NCBI GenBank assembly: GCA_022225965.2
Contig: JAKJXP020000150.1
Location: forward strand, 1 to 64,000
Direction of reading: 5' to 3'
Origin: Diatrype stigma
Taxonomy: Eukaryota > Ascomycota > Sordariomycetes > Xylariales > Diatrypaceae
DNA length: 64,000 nucleotides
How positions within the stretch are numbered: position 1 is the first letter of the stretch; the number at the start of each line of letters is the position of its first letter. The notes under the pieces are model-generated. The model was not told the origin of the DNA. It was given only the letters and a program-made list of their open reading frames with translations, and made no database searches. Shown here piece by piece: positions 1-12,479 of this stretch. The position numbers were made by a program, and so were the translations under genes.

Positions 1-249
1 CTTAGTTGCCGTACGCTAATACATCCTTAGAGCAAAGTATACTGTTTATTTCTTGAAACGACCGTACTGTATCTGATCGTCAAGCCGTCCGCAGACTTTT
101 GGCCGCTACCTTCGTACAGTCCTATCTAATGATAGTTAGGTAGTTCCGCTCTTGGACTCCGAGAAATTGCATAGCTTTCGCCAAGGATCAATTAATGCAG
201 ATATGCTTCTAAGCATTAAAAGGACCCATAACTCCTAAGCTACATACCT
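1..249. other. left flank of the repeat island
   Basis: This stretch has ordinary base composition, unlike the AT-rich DNA that follows. I see no open reading frame, RNA gene or repeat in it. It is probably the unique sequence into which the outermost transposon inserted. Confidence 0.5.
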
Positions 250-414
250 ACGTAATTACAATAAGGAAGCAAAAGTCTCGGCGTTTTTCGATATGCTCCA
301 TAAAAACGCGTCTAATGCGTTATAGGATTTTTATATTTTATAACTTTATAACATATTTAAATAAATTAATTTAGGCCTAAATATAAAGCGGTTAAAGTTT
401 TTTCCTTATATAAG

Positions 415-1100
415 AATTCGTTTTCGTATTAAAAAGAAAGCTAAAAAAAGTTTCGCCGAAATCGCATTAAAATATAAAGTTATAATAAATATTATATAAA
501 GCATTTATATTTAATATAACATTTAATAATCGGCCCAGTTACGCCTTCGTTTTAGGCGCTTTAAAAAAATACAAAATCGCTATAAACGTTATATATAACG
601 TAAAATAAATTTTAATTCCTTAATTTCTATTTTTAAATTAATTGCCGTAACTTATTCGAACGTTTTTATTTAAACCTTACGACGATGGCTTCGAAAGGCG
701 GGCATTTTATATTCCGCGTGCTTATAACGGCCGTATTTCATTTTAAAAATGGCGAAAAAAAAATTCGCCTTTGCTTTATAATATTATAATAAGCCTTTTT
801 TGTTTTAAAAAAGAATTCTATTTAATAATGAATTAATAATAAACCGTAAATGCGATTTTCGAACGTAATAAGCATTTCGCCAAAAAGATTTATTATATTT
901 CTTATTTCTTAAACTTAATTACTTAATTATTATTTAATAGCTATATTTATAATAAAAGAATCAAAACTATTACCGGCTTACGTATAGCCCTGGCATAAAA
1001 AATTCGGAATTAAGTAAATGTTTTAAAATGCTTTCCGTTTCGGCTTTAAAAGTTTCTTCGTCGCATTAAACGAAAATCCCAATATAAAATGCGGCGGAGT
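415..1100 (+). pseudogene. Tc1/mariner-type transposase, N-terminal half (RIP relic)
   Basis: Read forward, this stretch resembles the start of a Tc1/mariner transposase. A basic helix-turn-helix region (KKKAKKSFAEIALKYKV) is followed by a second one containing TLRRWLRKAGI. Next comes the segment that should hold the first catalytic aspartate; there the codon at 827-829 reads Asn (ILFNNE where the family has a DE). Several TAA and TAG stops interrupt the frame. The relic stops at 1100, where the LTR of gypsy A begins, and the C-terminal half resumes at 23,084. A protein-profile search of the two halves joined in silico would settle the family. Confidence 0.75.
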
Positions 1101-1264
1101 TGTTATAAGAAGATTTAGTCGTATTTTCTAGCTAGAGGATGTCTTTAGTTAAAAGATAAATGGCCTGTTTTTATTATTATCTTAATAGTTATCTCTAGTT
1201 ATAGCATTAGCTAGTTTTTTTTAAAAGAATTATTATCGTTTTTTACTTAAAGTTTGTCCTTATA
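1101..1264 (+). repeat. gypsy A 5' LTR
   Basis: This 164-bp segment matches 22,920-23,083 without gaps; most differences are C/T or G/A. It starts TGTTATAA and ends TATA, readable as an original TACA after a C-to-T change. It cuts the Tc1-like frame. The 5 bases before it are GGAGT and those after the other copy are GGTAT, an imperfect target-site duplication. Removing the element and one copy restores the Tc1 reading frame across the junction. Confidence 0.85.
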
Positions 1265-2880
1265 ATTTGATAGCATTTCCTTATGTATTACCATAATTAT
1301 ATACCATACCGATTTTTTGACTTATATAAGATAATATCATGTTTTTATATTATTAAGCTGCAAACTTTAATGGTTTTTTTTCGAGCTTAATTAATTATAA
1401 TGGCATATATCGGCCTTAAAGCCGATCGATTAGGCCTTTTAAGTCCTATTTATTTATTTTTGTATTATTAATTAATTAACGTAATAATCCTTTTTTATTT
1501 ATTTGTTTTCATTTTCGTTTTCGGAAGATAAGGACGTTTATTTTGATATCTATTTTGTTTGTCTTTTTTCGAAACTCGATTGCTTATTTTAGGCGTCGTT
1601 GTTTATAAGGCAACGTAAATTATCGAAAGTGGCCCCATATTAGCCGGTTCTATTCCTAAAACCATTAAATTTGTTTTCTCCTTATTAAGACGATTAAAAA
1701 GATCCTTATTTTACGTTATTTCGATCTTTTATTAATTGTTTATTTTTTTAAGGTCGTCGTTTTATATTACGACTTTAATATTTATTTTATATTCATAATA
1801 AAAAATACTTTTATAATTGTATTAAATTTTATTATCGATTATTTAAATTACTTTAAGCATAATCCATTATTAGAAAATATTATTTTTAAGATCCATAAAT
1901 TATTTTTAAAATATAGTTACCTTTTATTACTAAAACTTAAGCGAATTATTAAAAACTTTTTTATTCCATTTATTTAATATCCGGCAAAGTAAATTATGAA
2001 TTATTAAAGATTTAAATAAGCTTATTTGAAAATCGAAAAGTACGTTATCGAAAAGTTCCCAAACTTTGCCTTTATATAAAACATTCCTATTATTAACGTT
2101 AATCAAAAGTAAAAAAAGCAAAGCAACGACAACCCGAAACGGACCCTTAAGATATTAAAGAAAAAACTACCTTTCGGTTTATAAGATATATCGTTAAAAA
2201 TCCCTTTTAAAAATACTTTTATTTTAATACATTAAGATAATTTAGCCGAAGATATTATAAATAGATTCGGACGCCTATAATTAAAATATTCCTAGAATAA
2301 AACTTAATAAGTAATATTAACCTTATAATAATAAAAAGCCCTTTAAAAATAAAAAGCTTATTATATCCCTTTAATATTTTCATTTTTAAGTATATATCTA
2401 TTAAACTTTAATAACGAAGATATATTTAATATTAGGGCTGGACCGTTAAGTTTAAGTACGGGAGTACCTTTTTTTAATGGGTCTTTAAATCCGAAAGGTT
2501 TCCTTATAGGAATTAACGTTTTTATTTAAGGTTTAAATGGAGCTATTGTTTTGTCCGATAAATTAAAGGATTTAGGCCTTAAAAAGCTTATCGACATTAT
2601 TAAAATAACTTTTTAGTTTTTTAGAAATAATTAATTTAAAGATTTTTTTATCCGTAAATGGAAATTTTAAAATATCGGTTTTTTAAACCTTAATTTCGAA
2701 TCTTTTTTTAAAACGAATGACTTCGCTTAAATCGATACGGATGTTTATTGGCGTAATATGTAGCTTTTTATAACTGCAGTCCGTAAATATATCCAAGATC
2801 CGAATAAAGCCGAAATTATTGCTAGAGATTTTCCTTAATTGCTTCGTAAAAACGTTTAAATTTAATGGGCAACAAAAGTT
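1265..2880 (+). pseudogene. gypsy A internal region, leader or gag N-terminal part (unrecognised)
   Basis: Between the 5' LTR and the first recognisable gag-like sequence. A forward frame is partly open around 1940-2270 with few stops, so this was probably coding, but I cannot name a domain. No clear tRNA primer-binding site (TGG start) follows the 5' LTR; the first bases are ATTTGATAGC. The apparent open frame on the other strand at 1930-2121 is an antisense shadow. Confidence 0.4.
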
Positions 2881-5190
2881 AATTAAAACATAAAAACGAT
2901 TTTACTTGGAAACTTAAACGTTTTGTTAAATAGAATTACTTAATGGTTTAAAATTAAAAAAGCTAATGCATTGCTATTTTTATTAAAGGACCAATATAGT
3001 TTTAATTATGTTTATGCCAACGTATCCGTTCATACGTAGGCAACAGAATATATAAAATATTATAAAGCGATAGGCATAAAAACGTTTATATAATTAATGA
3101 TTTATATTTATAACGCAATTTATCTACAATTGCGGCAAATATTTATTATTCCCGAATTTAATTTCCGTTTTAATAACTGGTTTTAATATTTCGAAAATAA
3201 ATCCATTTTTTATAAACAGGCAGTATTAATGCAGCCATAGGCGTTTATTTCCGCTTTTAATTTCGAAAAGGAATAATATAAATCCATTAATTAAAAACTA
3301 TTCGGAATTAATAAATAAATCGAAATGCCAAATCGTCCTTTATTAATAGCCCCATTTTCGTATTTCAAAAACCAAGCCAATTAAAACGGTATTGTAATAA
3401 AATTATTAAAAAACAACTTTTATGGCAATTATAACGGCAATAACAAAAGTAAAGGCTTAAATTTATAAAGAGAATTTCGTTTATATCGCGGCAATTATAA
3501 AGGCAATTTATATAAAAAATTTCGCAACAGAAACGTCCAAAAACGTAAACGAAATGTTAAATTCGGAAACAACCGTCGATGAAATAAATGGATAAAAGCA
3601 GGTTAAAACGTTAATATATAAACGTTTTATTTCGATAACGAATATTATGTAGCTATTAATAACCCTTTTAAAAAGTTTACCGAAAAATAACTTATTATTA
3701 ATAATTATTTTATATTAAAAAATTATAGCAATAACGAATAATTCGTAAATAATAATAACGCTTTTGCTTATGTTGCTTTTTTTAATAATAATAATGATTA
3801 AAATGAAATATTAATCGAATAAATATAAGAATAACGGATTTGCAGGAAATGCAGAAAGAAATTCTGGTTTCGTAACGAATGCATAAAATACGTTATATCG
3901 AATAAATGCCGTATTATTAAGTTAGTTTTTAAGTTAGCCCTTAAAAATAAATCCTTATTTTTTCCATTATTAAAACCCCAGTTACTTATCGTCGAAAAAA
4001 TGAAAAACGGATATTTCTAAATAGCCCATAATAACATAAACGGAAACGTTATAAACTTATAATTAATAAACTTATTCAATAAAAAAAACGCATTTTTAAT
4101 ACATATAATAATTACAAAACCTAAAATATCCAAAACAGGTATTGCACGTTTACGATATATATATTTAAAATTCGGTATTAATACGTCCGGATACGTAACG
4201 TCCGGATATGCGAATATCGGTTTTTCGAACGAAATGGTAAATAAGATATGGCTAAAAAAGCATTTCCTAAATGCAACGAAAATATACGCCGAATTTATTA
4301 TAGTTGCAGGTATTAAAGATCCAATTACTTTAATCGAAAAAGCAAAATAAAATATAAAAATACTAATTACGTTAGGAAATATTTAGATTATTTTATAATT
4401 ACTAATTAAAGCGTAAATTTATAATAACCTTAAATTCAAGCTGTTATTCGGAAATTTATAACTAAATAGTTACGGCGCAGTAATAAATTATATAAAAAAA
4501 CGTATAAAGTTATTTTTTTATAAAAGGTCCGGATTTGCATTTAAAGTTATTCGGAAGATACCCTTTATTAAAAGACGAATCATAACTAGAATTAATATAA
4601 TTATATCGCCTTAAATAATGGTTTCGGTATTAATTAAATTTGCCGATTTTAATAATACGAACAAATACGGCAATAAATAAGCTTATATATTTATAATAAC
4701 GTTTTTCGGTGCTATAAATATAATGGTTAACGCAAATATATCGAAACTTGTTTTTATATTTAATTATACGAACGAGTTTATTATTATACGTCGTAATACG
4801 CATTTTGGCCAAATTATTAACGCAGAAAACGCCTATTATACGAATATAAATTGGACCAAAATTATAGCAACATAAGCGGCAATCTCGGTTACAATGAAAT
4901 GCTTAAACGAAATATTTCGCTTTTTTATAACAAAAAATATTAAAATAATAAACGAATTATTATATGCATTTACGTTAAAAAACGCCACTTTATAAAACAT
5001 TTAAAAAGCAATTAACGATTTAGGCGATTTATTAGAGAATTATGCAAAACCTTATCGATACGAATATATTATAAGCCTTATTAAGCCTTACGATAATCCT
5101 AAAATTTATACGAAGAACGGAATTATTATATCGGCTGCAAATAAATTATTAATAAACAAAATTCGTAAGGTACTTAAGAAATTCGATATT
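2880..5190 (+). pseudogene. gypsy A gag to protease region (RIP relic)
   Basis: The forward frame from about 3060 reads like the C-terminal part of a fungal gypsy gag: a stretch with FNNWFQ-like spacing, then Arg/Asn/Gly-rich sequence (about 3420-3600). A segment starting CRKCRKKF at 3841 resembles the CxxC zinc-binding motif placed before the protease in several fungal gypsy polyproteins. Beyond it lies a region of protease-like layout (about 4170-4560). The expected Asp-Ser/Thr-Gly catalytic motif is not clear, so the protease assignment rests on position and weak similarity. Many TAA stops interrupt the frame. Confidence 0.55.
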
Positions 5191-5199
5191 TAAAGAGAT

Positions 5200-5984
5200 A
5201 AAGGGATTATTCTTATGCCGGAAAAAAAATGATACATATGGATTTCGTTAAAGGATAACAAAAATAAAGTATTTATATATGTTTATATCGATTAAACAAA
5301 AAAAATAAAATTTTTTTGGATAAGTTATTCGATAGCATGCATAAAATAAAACGTTTAAATTAAATAAAGGAATTTATATTATTCGGTTATTCCGTTTTCG
5401 TTATTTGGAAAATAATAAACGGAATTAAAAAAAAAAGAATAATAATTAATTTTAAGGCCTTAAACGATATCGTAATTTCCGACGTATATTCCATGCCATA
5501 TTAGGAAAACATTTTGTTATTTGTACTTAAAAAGGCATATATTATAATTTTCAACGCTTTAGTATTTTTTTATTAGTTGCTAATATATCCAAAATATTAT
5601 AATAAAATAGTTATTATATTACTAAAAAAATTCGAAATATTTAACGTAGTTTTAATGGGCTTTCGAAATAATTTACCGTTTACTTAACGTTTTATAAACC
5701 AAAGATTTTACAAATATAAAGATTTTTACCGAATATATATAAATGATATTACGATAGCGAATAATTTAAAAAACGAATATTTATAATATTTGGATATTAT
5801 ATTATTCTTATTCGAAAATATTGGTCTTTTATTAAATCCAAAAAAGTTTTTTAGCGGATACGACTTTATACGTTTATTAGGACTTAAAATTAATGGATTT
5901 GGAATAGCCATTAATAAAAAAAAACTTAAGGCCATCGCAAAAATCGAATTTCCAAAAACATTAAGAGACTTCGAAATATATATC
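5200..5984 (+). pseudogene. gypsy A reverse transcriptase (RIP relic, interrupted)
   Basis: The forward frame contains the RT order of Ty3/gypsy elements: INFKALNDIVISDVYSMPY (the VDYRGLN-like block), then the active-site box at 5736-5747 reading Tyr-Ile-Asn-Asp where Tyr-x-Asp-Asp is required, then GLLLNPKK and LLGLKINGFGI, and KLKAIAKIEFPKTLRD at the thumb boundary. The D-to-N change is a G-to-A transition. The frame is cut at 5984, inside the block that normally reads YLG-TGWLR, by the gag-only LTR element. It resumes at 7878 with WLRKY. Confidence 0.85.
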
Positions 5985-6197
5985 TATAATGGCACTGGCT
6001 TAAAAAAAGGCGCATTCTGCTAATTATTAGGAATTAACGTATAATAATAAGTTGCAAAAAAGAAGAAAAGGAAAGAAAGCTGGCGAAGGGCTAGCTGTTT
6101 ATATACAAATGGGGATAATGGGAAATAAATGCCTATTGTCTTAAAGATAACTAAGGTATTAGTTATCTTATTCATTCTTTAGATTATTACCGTAACA
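5985..6197 (-). repeat. LTR of gag-only element (3' LTR on the minus strand)
   Basis: 213 bp, colinear with 7660-7872 and of identical length. On the + strand it begins TATAATGGCACTGG (first G changed to A) and ends TTACCGTAACA. It is flanked on the left by ATATC. Confidence 0.9.
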
Positions 6198-6379
6198 TTA
6201 CCCCTCCTTCGGGAAAAGTTTCGTTTTGAAGCTTTATAATTACCTTTATTTTAAATGAAAGTAATTCATTATAATCCGGTGGCTTTTATTTATTTCATTT
6301 ATTCGGACTAGGTCGTTTAAAGCATTGTTAATGTATTAGGGCAAATACTTTCTTTTATCGTATTGGGATTCCTTTATTT

Positions 6380-7379
6380 CCGAATCGGAGTTTTTGATAT
6401 TCGAGCGGTTAATTATAGTAATACGAATAGGACCGGAAGTAGGTTATTTGTCGCAATTGCGGACGAAATGCTTAATAAAACCATAACGGCAGCAGCGGTT
6501 GATACGTTGTTATTTATTTCGTTAAATAGGGCTAAACGAAAGGGCGACGGATAAAGAATTAACGGTATCCAAAAGCTTTATAAGGTTGGATTCCGGAATA
6601 ACGGTAATAGCGATGTTTATAATTTCGAACGATATATTTATTGGCTAATGGAAAAAGTTATAATGGCTAATATAAATAATGCCGTTACCTTTATTATAGG
6701 ACTACTTATAAAGCTTTTTAACGAAAGAGGCGTACGTAATTAAGAAGGTTTCGAAGTTATTAATTTTGGCTTAAAATTTATCCGAAAAAACGTGGCGAAG
6801 CTTTCGAATACGTTGGCTTTCGGTTATTTTATTTAAATCGTTTCGAACCGCGTATAACGCGCGTTTTTAATTGCTAAGGAATTAACGGAAAAAATCGTTA
6901 TTTTTTATTTTTATTTTCTTAAAACGGGCTTTATTATAAAGGGGCTTATTCGAATCGTCGTAAATGCGATCGAGGGCATTTAAAATATGTTAGGGAACGT
7001 TATTTTAATTATCGATACGTTTGGAATAATAAATTTGGGAAATAACGAGGTTTTTAATTTTAAACTTTAGCCGGTTATAAATGTAATACGTACGGGCGTA
7101 ATTATTGCCGATTGTAGCCCCATTAACGCAAAGTTTGCTTTTAATTTCCAGAAGCCAAACGTCGTAGGTGCCGGGACCTTTTAATTTTATTACATCGGGA
7201 AGCTTTAGGCGAGGGTTTTGTTTGGTTTAAAGGGCTTCGATTTGGGTAGTTAAAGCTTTGTTTTTTATTTGAAGCTTATAAATTTTAGTGGCAAATTGAG
7301 CGGTTAGTTCGCCGCGGAAGTATGTAATAGCGGCCTGGATGGCTGCTTAAGTTTTTTGGGTATTAATGGATAAAGCCAT
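6380..7379 (-). pseudogene. gag protein with zinc knuckle (RIP relic)
   Basis: Read on the minus strand from an ATG at 7379. The N-terminal part is coiled-coil-like and Gln/Ala-rich; near 7190-7100 there is a core segment, TYDVWLLEIKSKL, similar to the retrotransposon gag core. At the C-terminal end, positions 6494-6453 read C-C-R-Y-G-x4-H-x4-C, a CCHC knuckle whose second Cys has become Tyr by a G-to-A change. Internal stops are TAA where Gln is expected. A forward open frame at 6363-6554 is the antisense of this knuckle region. Confidence 0.72.
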
Positions 7380-7659
7380 TGTTAATTCGAGCAAAGCAGA
7401 AGCTTTGCAATTTTTCGGAAACGGGAAAGTCGGAAACGTAAAAGTATGGCATAAGGCTCGGAAACGTAAAGTTCGTGAAAATTTTTCGGAAAGAACGGAA
7501 ACGGAAAGTTGTTATATGAAGGTGGGGGTTTTGTTATATTGTTGATTTATCGAGTAATTAAGAAAGAATCGAATTGCTGTATTAGTTGCCTATTTCTAGT
7601 AGGTATCGTGAAATATAACGGCTGTCCTTTTGGAAGGCAGGCGAGGGAATTTATTATTA
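7380..7659 (-). other. leader of the gag-only element with short repeats
   Basis: Lies between the minus-strand 5' LTR and the gag start. About 7420-7505 contain five imperfect copies of an octamer close to CGGAAACG. In LTR elements this interval usually carries primer binding and packaging signals. I could not recognise a primer-binding site. Confidence 0.45.
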
Positions 7660-7872
7660 TGTAATGGCATTGGCTTAAAGAAAGGCGTATTCTGCTAATT
7701 ATTAGGAATTAACGTATAATAATAAGTTGCAAAAAAGAAGAAAAGGAAAGGAAGCTGGCGGAGGGCCAGCTGTTTATATATAAATAAGGACAATGGGAAA
7801 TGAATGCCTATTGTTCTAGAGATGACTAAGGTATTAGTTATCCTATTTATTCTTTAGGTTATTACCGTAATA
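7660..7872 (-). repeat. LTR of gag-only element (5' LTR on the minus strand)
   Basis: 213 bp, begins TGTAATGGCATTGG and ends TTACCGTAATA on the + strand (the final CA changed to TA). Followed by the ATATC duplication, after which the gypsy A RT frame resumes. Confidence 0.9.
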
Positions 7873-7877
7873 ATATC

Positions 7878-9985
7878 GAAATAATTATTTGGCTTAGGAA
7901 ATATATATTATGGTATTAACAAAAAGCAAAGCCGTTATAAAAAAAAACAAATATATTTATTAAAAAAAGGAAATCCGGTAAATTGCTTAAATTTATAATG
8001 ACGTAAAGAAAAATATAAACGTTTAATAAAAAATTTAAACCAATAAAAGCAGAAAAGGAAAGTTTTTAATTGCTATAAAATGCTTTGGAATAAAGAATAT
8101 ACCTTATTTATTGGAACCCAAAACGGAAAACGTTTATTAAGTTGGACGCTTTTAAATAACGAGGTTTCGGAATTATGGTTTTTTATTTAAAAACGCCGTA
8201 AATTAAAGGTTTCATATTTTTAAACGATATCGAAATTATTTTATATTTTAATAAAGTATTAATAAAGGCAAAGCGTAAATACGAAATTACGGAATTTAAA
8301 GTTATTGGTTTCGTATGGATATGTCGTTAATTGCGTTTTTAAATATAATTTTATATAAAGGACATAATTATTCTAACGGATTATAAAGCCACGAAAAAAA
8401 TAATAATACAAAAGAATTTTAATTTAATGGACGCAATTAAGAATAATCCGCGATTAATTATAACGTTAACGTATTTTAAGTAATTTAAACTAGACGTTAA
8501 ATACATTTCCGAAAAAACAAACCTAGTTTCGAACGCTTTGTTTAAATTACCGGCCAAGGATATTTCCGCCGATAAAAGGAAAGCGGCCGAAAAAAAGAAA
8601 AATACGCTTAACGACATTATTAACGAATTTGGCTATATATATATAAAATTCGCCATATTTCTCGATTTTAAAACCAAGCTATTAAACGGATATAAAAAAA
8701 CCATAAATTAATTAAAATATTTTAATACCTAAAAAACTGCAGAAATAAAGAAATAACTAAAATCGAAAAACGATTATTTAAAGCATTAAAAAAACCAAAA
8801 CGAATTAAACGCAAAATTCGAATAATTGCGAAATTTAAAGTTTTTCGATATAAAAGAAATGCGTTTTACGATAAAAAACGATTTGTTTTATAATGTATTC
8901 TTTAAAAGAATTAAGCGTTTAATTATATTAAACAGCTATTGCAAAAACATTTTACGAATAATATATAACCAAAAGCATCATTTTAATGCAACTCGTATGG
9001 CGTAAGATTTAAAAGAGCTATATATCCGAAGTTTTATACGAAAGATTAGGAATTATTATTAATTCTGCCCCGAATATGTTAAAAACAAAACGAACCGAAA
9101 TATGTTTCTTAGTTTATTAAAACTTATTGTTTCGGATTTAATATTATATTATTACGTTTTATAGGACTTTATTATTAAATTGTCCGAAATATTAACGATA
9201 AATACCTTTTAAAAAATGCCAGGATACGAAATATATAACGCATTAATAATAATAATCTATAAATTCTTTAAAAAGATAATATTAATTCCAGGACATTTAA
9301 CGTATATAATAAAGAAATGGGCTATAATTACGTTAAGAACATTATAATTATACGACTAAGGATTATTAAAACGGGCCATATTTAATAAAGACCTAAAATT
9401 TACGTTTAAGTTTTGGCAGATTATTTTTATACGGATGGAAATAATATTAAATTTTATTATAACGTTTTATTTCTAAGGAAACGGCCAAATAAAAAGACGG
9501 AATTAAAACATCGAAATTACAATTAAATATTATATAACGACATCCGAAAAACCGTAAGTCGTTATTATACCAACGTTATAGCATAATATAAATAATTCGA
9601 AGTCGGAAATGCTAAAACGGTTACTAAATAAGGTTATATTCGGTTTTAAGTTATTATTTCCATTATTTATTTTTAAGGTACCGCAAAATTTTATCGATTT
9701 CGAAATCGTTAAATAGCTATATTAATAGGACGCATAAATCGCCATGAATTTTGTAACAACTAATAGCAAGCTTTAATACGACAAAAAGCATATTTCATTA
9801 GAATTTAACGTAAAAAACGAAATATACTTAAAGCTATACGGAAAATATAAATTGCCAGGAAATCCGCTTAAAAAATGGTTAAAATAACGAATTAATTCTT
9901 TAATAGTAATTAAAAGAATTAAAAATTTAGCGTACGAATTTAATTTTTCCAAACATTAAAAAATATATAAAGTTATATTAATGGC
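7878..9985 (+). pseudogene. gypsy A RT end, RNase H and integrase (RIP relic)
   Basis: The frame resumes in the RT thumb (WLRKY at about 7890) and passes through RNase H (about 8200-8600), including a stretch reading TDYKATKKII near the RNase H C-terminal part. Integrase follows. An H-H-C-C-like region at about 8970-9100 contains FCPEYV, with the second Cys changed to Tyr. The catalytic core begins near 9230 with YNALIIIIYKFFKK, where the family's first core Asp is now Asn. The C-terminal part (about 9720-9980) has the usual basic GPL-type spacing. It stops at the insertion of gypsy B; the chromodomain continues at 20,583. Confidence 0.85.
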
Positions 9986-9990
9986 ATATT

Positions 9991-10250
9991 TATTATGGAC
10001 GTCCCGGACTCCCTGCTTTTAGTTAGGAATGCCGGCGGCGTCGATAACGTCGACTGTATATAAGGGCATAGTACCGTTATATAATGCTTAGTATTATTTA
10101 TTACCAATATAAGGATAAAGTTATGAAATAATAAAAGCATAAATTGCTATAAAATATTAAGGATTCTAAGGACTTTTATATAGTCCTTAATAATACTAAA
10201 TAAGGATACGTAATATTAAATAATTTTAGGAATTACTGTATTACGTAATA
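9991..10250 (-). repeat. gypsy B LTR (3' LTR on the minus strand)
   Basis: 260 bp, colinear with 20,318-20,577. Begins TATTATGGACGTCCCGG and ends TTACGTAATA on the + strand; both ends fit TG...CA after RIP. Left flank ATATT (9986-9990) matches the right flank of the other LTR. Confidence 0.9.
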
Positions 10251-10591
10251 TATGCTTCTTTATGAAATGCCATTTACGTTTTCGTAATAGGTAATATTTA
10301 ATATACATAAAAGATACGTAATACTTTTAGTTCCTATAAATTAAAAGGCAATATTCGATTATTTGGTAATTTAACCGCATAATTAAAACTAAAAACTTAA
10401 TCGTATATAAATTTAATCCTTATATTAAGGTATTTCGCTTTACTTATTACGTACGGAGGTTTTAATATTATTCATATCGTATTGTTTATTCGATTTTTTA
10501 TTTTAAAAGTTATTAATAATTCCGAATACTTTATATTTCGTCCATTTATTTATCCGGTTTATCCGGTAATATATAATATTGGTGGCTTAAA

Positions 10592-11330
10592 TTAATTTCC
10601 GTAAAATGCTCGGCGAAGATTTCGGTAGCCCATGGTTCGTATGCGTTCGTCGTAATTGTTAAAGTTTGGTTCGGAATTACGGAATTCGGTTTTAGGATTA
10701 AAGATACGTAAAAGCCGGCTTACGAACGAAATACCAAAAGGGAACCGGCTCGTAGGGGTAGCCTTTTCGGATATTTCTTTTCGAAATTGCGGAATATGCG
10801 CCTAATAAAAGGCAACGTCGTTAAAAGCTATGATTTTCGCGTTATTTTTACGTATAATTCGTATGTATTTAATAATATAATTGGCGATTCGTATTTGCCG
10901 TTAATTAATATTGCTTTGCGTTATTACTTGTAATGCTTCGTTTTTATTCATAACGAAAATCGTATCCGGTACTTTTTTATTAATAAACCGAAACATTATT
11001 TCCGTAAATATAATTAAAACGGCATTTAGCCGTTAAGCAGTAATGGCTTTTATAATAATGATTTATTATATTTAAATGCCGTCGAATTAACGAATATCGG
11101 TAATAATTATTAAAGGCACTTAAATAATATCCGGGGAAATTCTTAAACGATAAATTAACGGAAATAGGTTATCGATAAGCGATATTACGGTACCGATTAA
11201 ATTAAATTCGTATGGAAGGCTAGGATTTGGTCGGCGTTAAATACCGCCGGCAGATATATTTAATAATATCGTTAAGCCGTTAAGTAATAGGCGTCCATAA
11301 AAGCCGTTAAGGAATAGTTAGCCATATAAG
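10592..11330 (-). pseudogene. extra reading frame downstream of pol in gypsy B (unrecognised)
   Basis: On the minus strand one frame can be followed from about 11,330 to a TAA at 10,594-10,592. It includes RRPNPSLPYEFNLIGTVISL, then KKVPDTIFVMNKNEALQVI, then NAKIIAFNDVAFY and HIPQFRKE. Its interruptions fit Gln codons turned to TAA (and one TAG). A protein of at least 240 residues was therefore probably encoded here, in the same sense as pol and after integrase. I do not recognise it; env-like, accessory or captured host sequence are all possible. More partly open sequence lies upstream (about 11,900-11,700), but I did not confirm a common frame. Confidence 0.5.
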
Positions 11331-12479
11331 CCGCTTGGGAGCAATCTTTTTTGTAAGCCATTCGGGGAAATTTTTTCGATGATTCATTTTGATTTATTTT
11401 TTTTTGTAAACTATTAAGGGGCAGCTTTTTATATAAGGCATTTATAAGGACTTTTGCTTTTAATGGTTGCGGTATTTATGGATTATCTTTATTTTCGATA
11501 ATAATCGGGGCTTATTATTAAACCGATTAAAACGGGCGTTATTATTGGTTTCGTTAAAAAGGCGCGCCAAAAAGCGCTTAAAGGCCAAGAATTATCCATA
11601 GGTTTTACCCGTAATTATTATTTAAGTAATACGAATAATTACTTAAATAACGACGGATATTATTCCGAACATTATTACGGTTAGGACCCGTTTTTATTTA
11701 TTTTATTAGCTGCTTCCGAATATAACCCTTAATTATTAAAATGTTTTCGGAATATGTTTTAAACAGTTCTTTTTATAAATATTCGGGAATCTTTATTATT
11801 ACCGTAATTTCGGTACTTCGAAAAGCCGTTAAAAAGCAACTAGCTACTTTAAACGGCGGCGGAATATATGTTATTGTATTTGCCTAAAATGTTCGTAATT
11901 AATGGATAATAATTAGGGAATTTTATATAATAAAGGGGCCAATAAATATTGTCGGAAATTAAATATTGGGTATATTATGTATTATATTAAGGCAAATATA
12001 TAAATAAATAATTCCCATTATTTTAAGTAATTAATAAATAAGTTAATAATTCTTTAATAGTAATTATTAGCATTGCTAGTTATTTTTATATAATGGATAA
12101 ATTGTATTATATTAAAAAGAAATATTAATAAATGCTAAAAAACCGAAATAAAATAAAAGGTAATTAATTAAGTTATTAAGTTAGTATTGCAAAAAGGGAA
12201 AAAATTATTGGAATGTATTACAAATTATTGAAATCCTTTTATGCGTTTTTTTATATTAATAAGGTCGTTTTTGCCATTTATATTATTTGCTTTAAGGAAA
12301 ATCTTTGCATTGCTGAATTTATTAATTGGTTCGTATAAATATAAGTAATATATAAATAATAAATTAAAAATTTAAATAATTAAGAAAAAACGATATAATT
12401 GTTTTTTCGGCATTATTGCCGTTTGCTTTTGCTTATAAAAGCTTTTATTTGCCTTAATTATTAACGACTCGTTAACCGA

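Larger units (their letters stand above)
5985..7872 (-). mobile_element. gag-only LTR retrotransposon (TR-GAG-like), inserted in gypsy A
   Basis: 1888 bp with two 213-bp LTRs and a perfect 5-bp target-site duplication ATATC (5980-5984 and 7873-7877). The element is in minus orientation: on that strand the LTR starts TGTTACGGTAA and ends TTACA, and a purine tract GAAGGAGGGGTAA lies directly against the minus-strand 3' LTR. The 1462-bp interior encodes a gag-like protein with a zinc knuckle and no protease, RT or integrase. Such elements must move using enzymes of another LTR element. The interior is less AT-rich than the host element, so it is probably younger or less mutated. Confidence 0.85.

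Noticed and set aside
6363..6554. 63-codon forward frame inside the gag-only element
   Set aside because: Antisense of the gag zinc-knuckle region; the minus strand carries the recognisable motif.
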